A DNA stretch of 64,000 bases from Earliella scabrosa (Eukaryota; Basidiomycota; Agaricomycetes; Polyporales; Polyporaceae), in assembly GCA_022605405.1 (NCBI GenBank), contig JABYQQ010000003.1:1984001-2048000 (forward strand). The letters are read 5' to 3'. The notes beneath the pieces were generated by a model. That model saw only the letters and a program-made list of their open reading frames with translations. It was not told where the DNA came from and ran no database searches. This document shows positions 47,900-62,768 of this stretch, piece after piece; the first letter of the stretch is position 1; each line of letters begins with the position of its first letter. The position numbers and the translations under genes were made by a program.

Positions 47900-48536
47900 C
47901 TACGCCTTACCCTGGATCGTGAATGGTTCGCTCACTATAGCCACTGACATAATGCCGCTGCTGCCGTCGGTGTGCGTGGCATCGAATTGCACTACAAACA
48001 TCGTCGCTAGGATCAGGGCGAGCCCACGGGCATGATAGTACTAAGTACTCACACATGAGATGATAGTCATCGGCCGACTTGACGGCTTTGGGAACGTCCA
48101 CCTTGATATAACCGCGGGTGGGATCGCCCTTTGTGCTCAGTTTCACTGACATGATGAGTGAGTCGTTGATTCATGATATGCAATGTCCAAAGAACTGCTC
48201 ACGGAGTAGGTCGGTCTTGGTCTTGGTGAGATTGGCGACTATTGAAGTTATGTTTGAGTAGTCCCAGCCGGGGCCCCTTGAGTCGTTCAACAGGGTGAGT
48301 GAAATGAGGTGACCGGAGGGCGTTGTGGCGGGTTGTGGCGGGTTGACATACCAAGTTATATTCTCGGTGCGCCCCGCATGCCAGACGGTGCCTGTGCGGG
48401 GTTCTGCAAGTAGCAGTCCAGTGACGGCACCCCGTTTCTTGCCAGTAAGATCGGGTAAGCCATGAACTGAAAGTGCTACTACTGAGAGAAGCAACAGCAA
48501 GCAAGAGATGTGGAAGTGGAGAGTGCAAGAATGCAT
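47900..48536 (-). CDS. Secreted Kre9/Knh1-like (Ser-Thr-rich wall/GPI family) protein, 172 aa
   Basis: Three exons, 48536-48203, 48145-48053 and 47991-47900, give 172 aa. The N-terminus is a signal peptide (CTLHFHISCLLLLLSVVALS, ending near VHGLP). A single small beta-sandwich domain follows, with the characteristic pattern EPRTGTVWHAGRTENITWYV, then N-glycosylation sites (NIT, NLT), VPKAVKSADDYHLM, and a final SEPFTIQGKA. This fits the Kre9/KNH N-terminal domain found in many small secreted or GPI-anchored basidiomycete proteins. No GPI signal is seen in this short version, so it is probably freely secreted. The role in wall beta-glucan organisation is inferred from family only. Confidence 0.8.
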
Positions 48537-49121
48537 TTGCGCGGCCCGAAAGGTTGTGTAGGATTATGGAGCTCTGCCAGTGTTTCGCTCAGCTGTCCTT
48601 ATTATTGAATGTGATGCATAAGGCATGGGGCAACGGACTGTCTGTCGTGTGATACCTACCGCACTCCCCGCCGCTTTCAGGAAAACCCAGTTGACAATCA
48701 GTTTTATTGTGAGGATTCGTTCGGTCGCCAGGGCGGGGAGTGCTGTGTAGTCATGTTATAACAATTCTACTGGTACCAGGAGAGAAGGTGGAGCCGTAAC
48801 GACAGAAGGAAGTAACTGTGCAAGATAATCAGACCGCAAGGGAGTGTGTTCTAGAGTTGCGCACACAATGTTTTACTACGTACCCCCATAGTAGCTCGGG
48901 TACGGACGTCGCGTTCGCAAGACCCCGTTGTTTTGAGCCATTCACTCAATTCGCGCTAACCCACTCAGGCTAAAAGAGGTCGGTACACATCGCATGCCTA
49001 TATCCAATGAAGGTCCACGAGGTAGATCTACAAAACATCATTACGACGACAAGCTCTATCCGCGTCGGCGATAGCGCCGTCGGGATTAATTCTCTCCCTG
49101 AGACGCGGCCCAGTCTCAAAC
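48537..49121. other. Intergenic spacer
   Basis: This 585-bp spacer carries the promoter of the Kre9-like gene and the 3' end of the phosphatase gene, both on the minus strand. No gene seen. Confidence 0.5.
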
Positions 49122-51271
49122 TCAGACTGAACCCGGCTCGGGCGCGTCGCCAGTCGTAGTATTCCACGCTGGGCCCGGAGGGACGTGCCAGTCACCGTGA
49201 CAGGCCCAGAGCCAGTCCGTCTTCGCGATGATCTCGCGCTGGGCATCCACGAAGGCCGGCACAGGACACTTGCCGTCCTTGTCCTCGGGACAGCCGCGGA
49301 TGCCGGTGAGAGGCGTGACACCGTCGTTGATGATGACCCGAATCTGCTGGTCGGGGAGACCGTCACAGGCCAGGACTAGGAGAACCAGTTGAATTTCGTC
49401 AACGTTGACACGGAAAAGAACACGTCTAGCATTACTTACGCTGGAACTGGATGTTGGTGGCAAACGGGGCGAGGTGGGAGGACTTGAACTTGCGGTGCTC
49501 CGGCATGTGGTCCGCGGGCAAAGGACCTCCCTCGGCGAAGTTGGTCAGGTTGAGCGCGGTAATGACTGTGGCAAATGAGTGAAGGTCGCCAGGGGCGGGC
49601 TGAAGAGCTTACCGTTGAGTACGACGACCTCGTGGGTAGCATCCACGTAGAGACTCTGGCCGAGCGGGAAGGTCGCCGGGTTGCCGTCTAGGGTCGCGTT
49701 CGTCGACGAGTTGTGGACGGGAATGGGCGTGTGGGTGAGGCGTGAAACAAGCTCCTGGACGTAGCCGATACCCTGCACTCGAGCGACGGGCGAGCCGAAC
49801 GCGGACCCGTACCAGAAGAAGAGATCCATCCTGACGTGGGCGTGAGTACGCGGGATACGACGAGCTTCAAAACCACATACGCGTAGTTGAAACCTTTCCA
49901 CTCGTCCTCTGTGAAGAGTTCGCAGAACTTCGAGTAACCTATCGCGACTGTCTGGAACTACAGTCAGCTGCCAGTTCTTTCGTGGCGACAGTCCCACATA
50001 CCTCGTAGGCACACATCTGTTGGAGCGTGTAGACATCCTCAATGGTGAGCTCATATCCGAGCATCTGAGGGCGGAGACGGTCCAAGGCGTCCTTGAGGTA
50101 GATGGATGCCCACTCTTTCACATACGTGACACCGCGGTCGGACTTGGAACGGTCACCGGCGTTCGGGCAGGTCTTGTAAGGCGCGAGGGTGTTGTTGAAG
50201 CCGTTGGCCTCTATCGTGATGCTCTGCTGATATTGACCGTCGAACGGATAACCGAAGAAACCGAGGGCAAAGTTCTGTGCGGAGGCCAGCATACGGTCCT
50301 GCGACTCGGTGCGGAAGACGGGAATGGTGTTGGACTCTGTGAAGTTCTTGAGGAGGAAACCATACTTCATACGCATGGACACGCCAAGGTCGACTATAAA
50401 CGACGTTCATTTGTGGAAGTATAAGAGACGCAAGGGAACGTACAGAGTTGCTGGCGGCCGAAAGGCGTCAAGATCTCCTCGCCGAGCTTGTACGTCCTGA
50501 GAGGAGTCAACACAGGTCGAGACGTCGTCAAGCTTGGGATACGCACCAGTTGTTCATGAACTCGAGCTGGCCAGTCCCGTTCCAGCCTGCGGCATTGTCA
50601 TGCAAGCGGGCCGAGAAGTTGGCAGGTCCGCCGTAGGAAGCCCATTCCGTTGGGTAACGGGCACCATGGCGGTGGAGGAGGTGAAGGCCAGTTACACGGC
50701 AGGACTCCGGAGCTTCGGGACCCGAGTCAACGCCAAAGGACCCCCGTTCGACACTGAACCAAGGGGAGAGATTGCCCCAGTGCTTGAAGATGTCGAAGGG
50801 AGGCTTGGAGTCTTGCTTGGAGGCGTTCTTGTTCAGAGTTAAGGGAGAGAGAAGGTGGGGCGCGCCAGTATGTAGAGGGTAAGAGGGCGCAGTGGCAACA
50901 AGAGCAGCTTCAGCCCCGGTGGGAGTTGGGCCGGCGTAGCCGACGTCAGTTGGAAAGAGCGAGGGGAACACGTTTGTCGGGGATAGTGGCGGGAAGTTGT
51001 GGACCTCAGTTGAGCCAGCGTCGGGAGAGGCGAGATTTCCAGCGGCGGTGGACTGGGGGTTAGATGCAGAGAGTAATGGGAGGGAGTAATGAGAGCAGAT
51101 GAAGTACTCGACGAGGACGGTCGAGAGGATGCCGGCGGCGTAGGCCAGGAGGAGATGACGGGTGCGGAATGTGCGGCGCGGTGAGCGTGCTGCGAGCGGA
51201 GCAGGCTCGTCATGCTCCTGCGTGAGGAGAGCCTGGGACTCGGGGTCGGACTCCTTGTAGGCGGCCGACAT
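49122..51271 (-). CDS. Membrane-anchored histidine acid phosphatase (phytase-like) with HE in place of HD
   Basis: Histidine-type acid phosphatases use a phosphohistidine intermediate at RHGxRxP. The start at 51271 (MSAAYKESDPESQAL) is followed by a single membrane segment (LLLAYAAGILSTVLVEYFI) and a long Ser/Pro stem, so this is a type II membrane protein with its catalytic domain in the secretory lumen or outside. Catalytic motif: LLHRHGARYP near 50670. Further domain segments include GRQQLFDLGVSMRMKYGF, FRTESQDRMLASAQNF and YVKEWASIYLKDAL. At the second catalytic site, where most members read (S/T)HD, this protein reads DATHEVVVLN (about 49615-49645). The C-terminus continues ACDGLPDQQIRVIINDGV and ends DAPEPGSV. 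Seven or more exons with short introns. Substrate is unknown; HE recalls the HAE of inositol polyphosphate phosphatases. Confidence 0.88.
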
Positions 51272-53676
<2,405 letters not shown>

Positions 53677-53801
53677 ACTTCGCTCGTTCTCGACAGTCAT
53701 AATTGATGCGTTCCACGAGTGCAAAAGTGCTAGAATACATTGCGTTGCCGGTCTAGTGAGATATGCGATGCGATGATACGTGCGTGATACCCAAAGGTCC
53801 G

Positions 53802-56800
53802 TCAGAGTGTCTCCCAACCCCCGTTGTCCACCGTGCTCTCCAGGCGCCGTGCAATCAGTGTCGGAATGCCGTGGTTCAGCCAAATCTTGTGTACCTCTTC
53901 CCACCGCGCATGATGGAGATACTGCCTTCGTCCGCGTCTGGGTGGGCGCATAAGCATATGTGATGTTTGCGAATAGTGACTGTCGTACCTCATAGACACG
54001 TCTACCTCCCCGTGGACGTCGAGGTAGGGAGATTGGCCGAAGGCGCCGTTGTTGGCGTACAGATATAACAACGAGCAGCGCTTGACCAGGAAGTATAATC
54101 CAATGGGGCCGGCGCACCTATGAACTCGTCAGAAACTGCGAATCCAAGAGTGAATGGAGTTGCTCACTCTCGCGTGTGGATGTTGCATTCGCCACGATTT
54201 TGGTTCTCCAAGTCCATGCAGCAGTGACTCTGGAAGCAGCACGTCGTCCCGCAGAACAGACATATCGCTGCGTCGAGCGGAACTGCCTTGCATCGAGGGC
54301 AGACCATGGTCTTGTCCTGATCGAGGTACAGGTGATCGAGGACGAGAGGCAGGCGCGCGAGACGATACATGAGCGGATACTCAAGCATGACGCCACAGTT
54401 GAGCTGCGAAGCGGCCTGGGAGTGTCCGTAGTGTGCGCACCATCCAGACAATGCGTTCTGGAGGGTGTCGTGGTTCGGAAGCTCTGAGAGGGGCGGGATT
54501 TCCAGGATCGTCAGGAGACGGTGATACTCGCAGACTTCGTCGTCAATGTCGACGGTCGTGGAGAAGGCGTTCGGCATGGCGGCTCGACAGAGGATGAGCG
54601 CACGACGGAGGAAGGGGAGAGTGAATGTGTATAGCAGCTGCTCAATGCGTGCTTCTCCGAAGGAGGAAAACACGGTGTTTGCGGCTTGCTCGAATATAGG
54701 TGAATGCCGTACCACCGACATGAAGAACATTCGAGTGTCTCCGAATATGGCTTCGTACTTCCGGGCTTCAACTACTGGGGTCTGAGTGATCCTGCTCTTG
54801 TTCAGGATGTAGACGAGACCGACAACCGTGCGGGCAAGGTGGGCATAGTACGTCAACACGAGGACGTGCTTGAGCATGTCAGGGGCAACAGCGGCGGTCT
54901 CGATAAGGATGGTGAATGGGTCTCGGAGTAGGAGGGGGTGGGAGAAGGACGTGAAGGACGTTCTGCTCCACTCAGGAAGTAACCGCTTGATGATCGCTTG
55001 ACGAACGGCCTCTCGCCCTTCATCTGGTCGACCCTTGAAATTGAGGGCAACAAGCTTGGTCAAACACGTCAGCAGACCACGCAGCATCCGGTACTGCGAA
55101 TCAGTAACGCTGTCAGCGACGTTCTTCCCGGGCGCGCCCTGGCCTCGAAGCGCTACCTCCAGCGCAGAGACAGTGTGGCCGACAAGCTCCTCAGGTAGGT
55201 ACATGCCAGCTCCACGCTCCCCAGGGTCAGGTTCTGTGCGGTCCCGTAGATGTCGAGACTGTTGTGAAATGTTCTTCGCCACCACCATCACAGTGTCGAC
55301 CATCTTGTGCAGCTCGGTGCTGTCCGGTCGGTCCGCGACTCGCATATGAGACTGGTATGCCGCGTCTTGGGCTGTCCAGAAGACAAACTCGCCAGTGCCG
55401 GTACGGAACTGCAGTGATTCCAGTATCGGGTCTGGTTTCGACTTGAGGATACTGATACCGGCGGCACGTATCCAATCGGGGAACGGAACGGAGTTCAGCT
55501 CTGGAGGCTTGGAGGTGATGACGGGAAGAATGACGTTGCCTAGGCTCTTGCAGAGAGGGCAGATGTACTCCTTGCGGGGGATACTCTCCGGGTGGTTACG
55601 CGTAGCTTGATTGCGATGGCGTTGTCGGATGGATCCGCTGTAGACGGTGAAACAATCTAAGTGCATCATATGGCTGCATATTGACGCGTGAAGACCGAAA
55701 CGAGTGAATTGAGATGGGAAGGCGTCGAAGTTCGTGGCATGGAGAGATTTGGCACCCTTGATCTCCGCAGGGGACGGTGGAAAGACGATGTCCTGGGGAG
55801 CGATGGCTATGCGGTCAAGGGACTCCGGACACGTCAAGGCTTCATTGGTGTATGACTGTTGCCCGTCAGGGTGTCGACGAAGCTGTCTGCTAGGCTGGAT
55901 GAATCCGAGGGAGCCAAACGACTTCGAGCTGTTGAGCTCCTCCTGGCAGACGATGCATGTCCCGTAAGACACTGGACTTTCCGGAGTATCGGTTAACTCC
56001 TCATCGTCCTCGTCATCGATGTCCTCGAAGTTCACCGCAAAGCTGGCCTGCTGAGCCTTCATCTGTCGCATGATAGCCTCTTGCCTAGCCTTGGCAGCGC
56101 GCTTCTTCGCCTCGTTAGGGTCTTCTGCTTCACTCTGTGACGCATCCGGGACGTGGCGACGGCGCTGGACTTCTTCCGGCTGGTGCTGAGCAATTTGGTT
56201 AAGCACCCACTGGACACGAGCTTTATACGTCGGATACTTCTCGTGATACTCAAAAGTGCAGAGTATGTCCACGAGGTTCTTCCCCTCCTCATATATCTTG
56301 TAGACCGCGAGACCGCCAAAGACTTGCGGGCGTTCCACTGCGGCCACCATCGCGAGGTGAAGGATCTGGTCCAGGATTGCTTCTGCGGAAGGAGGGGCGG
56401 CGCCACTCGCATCGGTGATCGTGAGAATGTTGTATATGCCATAGAAGAAGATCTGGACGAGGACTTCGGACTCAAAGCAAGAGGGTAACGTATAGAACGG
56501 TCCCCTTTCGATGTTGAGTGGTTTCGGAACGATCACGGGGTCCTGGACACCAGTCTTCTTCTTGAGGCGGTTGCGTAGGACGACCTCTACCTCCTCGCGC
56601 TTGTTTCGCGTGTAATGGTAGAAGAAAGGGTTGACCTCGTCGTATGCTTCGTCCTTCAACTCGTACGTGCCAAAGTCTGCCGTAGACTCTGGGGGCTTGA
56701 AGTTGGCCACCTCCCTGAGGACACGCTCGAAGCAGACATCGTCGACCATACGTTCTGCAACGCGCTTGACTAGGTCTGTGAACGTGCAAGGCCCGACCGC

Positions 56801-59537
56801 CAGGGCATGGACGATCTCCCGTCGGACCGCGACTGGCAAGGGCATCTTCGAAGCACTCGCAGTTTCGGTCAGGATGGTGACAAGCACGTAGAGGAATTCT
56901 TCTACCATCCCCGAGAGGTGAGAGGTGTCGTAAGATGGGTGTAGGGTGGCTCCAGAGAAGTAACCCAGAAGCTGGAAGCGGTCGAGCATGCTGACGATGA
57001 CGGTGTTCGGATCGAGTACCACCAATGCCGTTTGAAGGATGAACAGATCCTGGTCGTAGCATAGTTCGCGAAGCATGAAGTCGCGGTAGTGGAGGAGCTG
57101 GCCTCGAATGGCGAAGCCATTCCTGACCCAGAGACCCGTGCGGATTTGGGCGATCATCGCAAGCACTAGGGAGTGCCACTCATTAGTATTGCTAGGCCTG
57201 ACGCGAGGATCAGGAACAACACACCTCGCAGCGGATAGTCGATGATGGTCAGCATTGCCTCTTCGCTCGCCTTATTGAGACATACGTCCCGCAAACTGCG
57301 AAGTCCGACAGTCTGCAAAGAAGACTCGTCCAAGATGTCTACGTGCTTGAAGAGTTCCGCCAGGAGCCATTGAAGCGAGTGGTGGAAACTGATCGACCCA
57401 TCCATGACGTCAAAGTTGATGATCTTGTAGGTGGTCTCTCCGTAAACCACCTCGTGGAAGTCCACCGGAGGGAAGCGCGTCATGTCCCGCCGTTCATCCA
57501 CGACAGTGATGCACATGAGGATATGGTGCATGACAGTGTTGATTGCGCCGACGAGCTCCCCGACAGTAGCCTTAGCGTAGGCTTCCCCGTACACCTTGAT
57601 AACGCGTGATAGGGAGAGCGTCACGTTGAAGACACTGATCCACGCGTCAGTCTCGTACTCGACGTGGCTGGAGGCAGCGCGCTTGTTGGGATTGATGCAC
57701 ATGAAGATCTGACAGGTCTTCGCGAACTGCGCGATAAATTCGCGGTTGTGCGCAATGAGCTGCTGGACCGGTTCGTTGTGGCAGAGATAGCGAAGGTCAC
57801 TGAACACGGGCATGAAGCGTTTAGACTTGAAGGGGAAGGTGTCCACGTCGATCTCCGCCTCTTGGTTAGGTGGGAAGATGATGCGCTTGTCCTGTATCTG
57901 GTTCGTAAAGAAGGCTGCGATGATGGCGAGGAGACGGGAGACGATGTTGTGGTGACGAACGATATAGAGAGCTACAGACGGAACGGTGAAGAGCTGAAGC
58001 GCGAAGTACTTGATCGAAGTCTCCGCCTCTCGGTCGGTGAGTAGGTAGGCGTCGATGATGCGATGATATACGCTCGCAAAGTGAGATGCTAGAAAGTGTA
58101 GGTTGGACATGCTCATGATCGACAGTTTGAAGCTTACCTATTGCTAGCTTGTGTTCATGGCTCAGCGTGAGTAGAGACGCATATATCTCCTTAAGGTTGA
58201 GACGAGGCTTCTTCCAGAGACGAGCGTGGTAGAGGAACAACCAATCCAGCCTGGTAGGCTCCGGGATGTCCGGAAGCACTCGACTGGGATCGACAGCGGA
58301 TATCATGGATGAGTTCCTCCGCTGCGATAGGAGTTCAGAGGCAAGGATCTCTCTGAGAATCAGAGTATCGGTACTGAGTCGGCTTCGTGTGAGGTCCAGT
58401 AACCACTCGATGATGACGGCGGAGACCTGTTCGCGGAACGTATCGAATGCTCGACGAACGGTCACGCCGAGATCAATCTGCGCGATAGCCTGGGCGATTT
58501 CGAGCAGACGGGCCGTGGCTGTGGACATCTCGATAATGTCGCGGCCTTGCTCGTCTATGCGATCAGCAACCTGGGAGGCTTCCTCGCGCGTTCGGCTGGT
58601 GATATCGTGGAGGAGCTCGATGACCTCGTCAAAAGAGTGTTTGTCATCGTTCCATATCACGACGGCGAACAAATCATGCATGAGAGGGTCACCCGTGGGC
58701 TGCAAGCGAAGGTCGGTTTCGCCCGAAGGAACAATGGTCTCGTCCGGTGACGAATCCAAGGTATCAAGGATAAAGTCAAGGGCGTAGGCAATGGTGCGAG
58801 CGATGCTCTCGCGGAGCTCAGAAGGGACAGAGACCCTGTAGGGATAGTTCTTGATGTGCGGTATATCCTTGCCGGTCAAGGTCTTGGGATGAGCTCTAGG
58901 CGTGTGGAGAAGGGTCCTAGCCTCGAATGCAGAGATGTAGTCCGCCGTCTCAGCGGCGTAGGGATGGTGAGGGCAATTGATTGGTTGGCGCCAGGCCTCG
59001 ACGTCTCCACAATCGCAACACCCGCCGGATTGTTGTGCAATGAAGAAGCTGACATTGTGGTCCGTATGATCTGTGGCTTCGAAGCAGCGCGAACAGAGGA
59101 CGCAGCTATCGTCGAGTGCACAATCCCTGCAGCACTGTTCTCAACACACACTGGCCGTAAAGATGACAGAAAGGGACTCACTTGCATCTGAAGCAGCTCT
59201 CGCCTTTCTTGAATATGTGACCACACGGGCGTCCAGGAATAATCTGAGGTTCCCTCAGCTGGCTTGCGCTCGCCTGGACTTCGCTGAGGAGAGCGTGGAG
59301 AGGAAGACTAGAGTTGGAATTAGGAAGAAAGAGATGCGCGTATGAGCCCCAGAATGCATCATAGAGTTCTGCGAGGATCTCTGCTCGTGTGGCTGCCGTG
59401 AAGTTGTACTTGCGAGAGCCCGGCATGGTCTCGAGGGTGAAGCGGAGGCGCGAGAGAGGATCCGTCTGTCGATCGCGTGGATTCGAGTGCATAGAGCCCA
59501 GGAGGCGAGAAGGAAAGAAAGAGGAAAGGCTGCTCAT
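53802..59537 (-). CDS. UBR1: N-recognin E3 ubiquitin ligase UBR1
   Basis: UBR1 recognises proteins with destabilising N-termini and works with an E2 for N-degron degradation. About six exons give roughly 1,800 aa. The start at 59537 (MSSLSSFFPSRLLG) leads to the UBR box (CGHIFKKGESCFRCKDCALD...CVLCSRCF...CCDCGD) from about 59240 to 59000. The next intron lies near 58137-58088. A helical domain includes EIIELLHDI-like segments and FHHSLQWLLAELFKHV. The largest exon (about 57165-54165) holds a RING-type domain (CIVCQEEL...MHLDCF...CPLCKSLGNVILPV) and the C-terminal Zn cap (CPRCKAVPLDAAICLFCGT). The last two exons give GAPIGLYFLVKRC, SPYLDVHGEVD and EEVHKIWLNHGIPTLIARRL, and the stop is at 53802. 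The 3' end is convergent with GluRS (125-bp gap). Confidence 0.93.
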
Positions 59538-59728
59538 CGTGGCACACGATGTTGAGGGCGTCGTGTGCGACGGTGAGAGAGAAGGACAAGTGCTGACAAT
59601 GGCAGACTCGCCACAGACCGAGGCGCGTTTGGGTGCGCGTCATCGTCTCGCGACAAGACTCATCCTTGCATTCCGTTCGTCCGGTCCTCCCGTCCTTCAT
59701 CCACCCCGCCCTCTCCCCATCTACCACT
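59538..59728. promoter_or_regulatory. Divergent promoter, UBR1 and TRAPPC6
   Basis: There are 191 bp between opposed starts; the TRAPPC6 side is CT-rich (ccaccccgccctctccccat). No named element recognised. Confidence 0.5.
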
Positions 59729-60680
59729 ATGTCTGCCAGGAACTCGTTTCAGAACACGGCGACGAGACCCAGCTCAACTACTGCCTCTGTTCCGTCGCTC
59801 GCCGCGGTCGCAGACCCTGCGCCTCGCTATGTCGACGGCGCGGCGATGGACTACTTCGTGATCGAGATGGTCAACACTCTGCGCGCATCGTCTGCGGTCG
59901 CCACCGCTCGTGCAAAAAAGGTCGAGCAGGAGATGATCGATGCCGGCCTCATGCCTCCACCCACCGCTGTACCTCCCGCTCTCAAGAAAAGTCAGCTGCG
60001 TGAATCCGTGGGCAGCGACGGGTCTCGCGCATCCATCTCCAAAGATGGCAAGGACGAGGACGAGGAGCTGCGCGCACGGCTTGAGGCCATCGGAATGCAT
60101 GTAGGGGCCAACATGGCGGAGCGGTATGTGTATGCGAACTTGGGATCGGTGTACCAACCAATGGACGCTCCAGTCTCTGCCACGAACGAGGTCTATTCGC
60201 GGACACCCTCGACGCTATCAAATTCATCTGTAAAGACTTATGGAATGCATGCTGGGAGAAACAGGTGGACAACTTGAGAACAAACCACAGAGTGCGTGAA
60301 CTCATGCCCTGCCTCGAGCAATCATTTGACGCAGGTGCATCGTGCAGGGCGTGTACGTTCTTCAGGACAATTCCTTCAAACCCCTCACACGGATATCTGG
60401 CTGGGAGGGGCGAGCCGATTCCCTGCGGAAAGCAAAGATCGTACGTGCCATCGTAACTCATTCTCTCCGTGCACTGATATGCCCACCAATGCGAGTAGTA
60501 CGTTGCAATGCCCGCAGGTATCATCCGCGGTGCACTAACAAGGCTCGGGTTCCAAGCCACCGTTGTTCCTGAAATCACAACACTTCCGCAATGTGAGCTT
60601 CCGCTGCTGCAAACTGCATTCACAACGGGGCTCATTGCGTGGCAGGTACTTTCCAAGTCAAGTTGCCCAAGGGTTCATGA
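59729..60680 (+). CDS. TRS33: TRAPP complex subunit Trs33/TRAPPC6, 244 aa
   Basis: Core subunit of the TRAPP tethering/GEF complexes acting on Ypt1/Rab1 between ER and Golgi. Five exons: 59729-60123, 60174-60291, 60348-60440, 60499-60592, 60646-60680. They sum to 735 nt. Family segments are YVDGAAMDYFVIEMVNTL, GMHVGANMAERLCHERGLF, TLDAIKFICKDLWNACW, NLRTNHRGVYVLQDNSF, KPLTRISGW and YVAMPAGIIRGALTRLGF. It ends CTFQVKLPKGS. A Ser/Lys/Asp-rich insert of about 60 residues (PPPTAVPPALKKSQ...DEDEEL) interrupts the N-terminal part, as often in fungal versions. The stop lies 44 bp before that of UTP18 on the other strand. Confidence 0.92.
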
Positions 60681-60724
60681 GCCAGCGTGACCTATGTTAG
60701 AGCTCCCTAACCGCAACCGAAGGA

Positions 60725-62469
60725 CTACAAGGCACTGAAATCTCGTAGGTGATACAACAACGCTCGTCCCCGGTTGTTCCCTATCGCCACATACTCGCTG
60801 CCTGCGGAAAAGTCCACGCTTGTAACATGGCCGAGCGGAGTGCTCGATGTTGGCCAGTTGGAGAAGGCTGTTAGCGAGGGGAGATGGACCTGCGTGGAGT
60901 GGATATGTGAATGTCGTGCGAGGGGGCCAGCCCGAGAGTACGTACCAGACGCATTTGATCCTTCTTCACATTGCTCGCAATGGCAAGCAGTTGAGCGTCG
61001 TGATTGAAACGTAATGACGTGATCGATGTAGTGAGATTCCCCAAGGACTTCAATGCTTTGGGTCGGTCAACGCTCCCTGAGGCAGCATCGGATCCGTAGA
61101 CGTTGACGAAGCCAACTTTGGAACTTGGGACGCACGCGTCAGGCAAGTGTCTGCAGGGAGAGAAACTAAGTGAACGTACCCAATCGCGAGGTAGTTCCCT
61201 GCACGGTCGCCTCCCAGAAGCTGACTCCCATAACCGCCATCGTCCTTCCATCGACGAAGACATCTTCGTTGGCCAACATCCCAGACGTAGACCTCGGAGT
61301 CCTCTCCGAGCGTGAGCAGCTCCTCTCCTGACCACCACAGTGATTTGACTCCTATGTTCATCTTGACGTTACCCACGACTTGTCCCCCTCCCGCGCGCCA
61401 ATCCACCAGATGTACGTGCCCTCGACGACCAGCAACCGCGAGGACCGAACCGGTGGAATCAAATTGGCATATCTCCATGCTACCATCTTGAGCACCTTGA
61501 TTGGAGTTCGCAAATGTTGTGCCCCAGAGCCCCCGCGGAGAACGTTGCGTGGCGCCGCTTTGCAGGTCGTAGGTATAATAGAAGGGTCGTGGGCCGGTGA
61601 GTAGTACAGAGGTTCCACTCGGGTGGAACATGGCATTGGTGAAAGGAAGGGATGGAACGTGCAGGGTTTGGAGGTGAGGGTTGGTATGTCCGTCGACCTG
61701 AGACAATTTCAGTGCTCGCGATCCGCACAATGTCTGAGTCACGTACATTGTACAGGCGTAACCGTCGATCAGAGCTTGCGGTGAGGAGAACAGGGACCTG
61801 TGGTGAGGGATGAAATTGGACAACTTTGATCTCGCCTTCCGCCTTCGCCGAAAGGTTGGCGTCCCGCAATCGCTCAATGGCGATGGTACCGTGAGGAAGG
61901 ACTTTTGCACGACGTCCGGCAAGTACGGAACCAGTTCCCGCCAGCAACGCATCCAGCCCGACGTCGCTCTCCTCCGCCTCCTCTTCCGGTTCTGAGTCCG
62001 TAGAAGATCTGCGACGCTTCGACGGCGCGGCCCCATGAATGCGGGTGCGGGCTTTGGTAGCCCACTCGGGGGTTGGGTTGATCTTTTCAAACTGTCGTCT
62101 TAGTCGACGCTCGTAGTCACGGCCATCGACTGTGTCCTCGAGGAGAGCGTCGCGTAGTTTCCGTCGTCGCTTGTCTGCGGTGAGGGATATCTCGAGGTTG
62201 GTATCGTCCGAATCTGTCCACGCGGAGGGTTTTCGAGAGGTGCTAGGCTGGGCCTCGTGTCCGTCATCGACGAAGACATCTCCGGTGAATAGAGATTGGT
62301 CGTTTGGAAGCTCTGGAGTGAGGTCGTCTGTCGAGCCAAAGAGGAAACTCTCGAGGCGGAGTTCTTCCTCGTCTTTGCCAACTTCGTCGCCGGAGAAGTC
62401 CACTGCACCCAAGGGCTCTACTTCCGCCGATTCCAAGAGTCTTTGCTTCTTACGTGCGTGTTTGCCCAT
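60725..62469 (-). CDS. UTP18: U3 snoRNP protein UTP18 (WD40)
   Basis: Component of the small-subunit processome, nucleolar, needed for early pre-18S rRNA processing. The start at 62469 (MGKHARKKQRLLESAEVE) is preferred because a basic N-terminus is usual; the frame is open further upstream to about 62637 but looks like leader sequence. An acidic N-terminal half (FSGDEVGKDEEELRLESF) with RRQFEKINPTPEWATKA is followed by WD40 repeats: VQFHPSPQVPVLLTASSDRR, FTNAMFHPSGTSVLLTGPR, SMEICQFDSTGSVLAVAG, LLTLGEDSEVYVWDV and TSLRFNHDAQLLAIAS. The last exon ends EYVAIGNNRGRALLYHLRDF. Introns are about 50-60 nt (first after RLRLYN, gtacgtg). No breaks seen. Confidence 0.93.
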
Positions 62470-62768
62470 GGCTATACGTCGAGAGAATGCAGCGGCAGAG
62501 GGATGGAACGAGGCCGAGTCCGCGAAAGTGGCAGAGATGAGAACGCTGAACGCGGCGAGCGTCTGAAATTTCTGCAGGACCGAATTTGGGCTCCGGAGGG
62601 CGGACCGGTGCGCCGCAGCCAACCGTGAGTGGTTCATAACTTCATACCAGCCGAGTCGACTTCCTTCTGTCCACCTTCCTCGTACTCGGTATCTTCAGGC
62701 CCCTAGGCTTCGGCTTCGGCTCGCGCTATTGACACCCACTGGCAACCCCACCTGACCTCTGCTTTCCC
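62470..62768. promoter_or_regulatory. Divergent promoter, UTP18 and GT25-like gene
   Basis: There are 299 bp between opposed starts. No named element recognised; the GT25 side carries ggcttcggcttcggctcg simple repetition. Confidence 0.5.

Noticed and set aside
56472..57179. Second 235-codon minus frame at the start of the UBR1 large exon
   Set aside because: The alternative frame is excluded by choosing the gcgag/gtgtgt donor near 57230, which gives a smooth UBR1 reading (DYPLR then VLAMIAQI).
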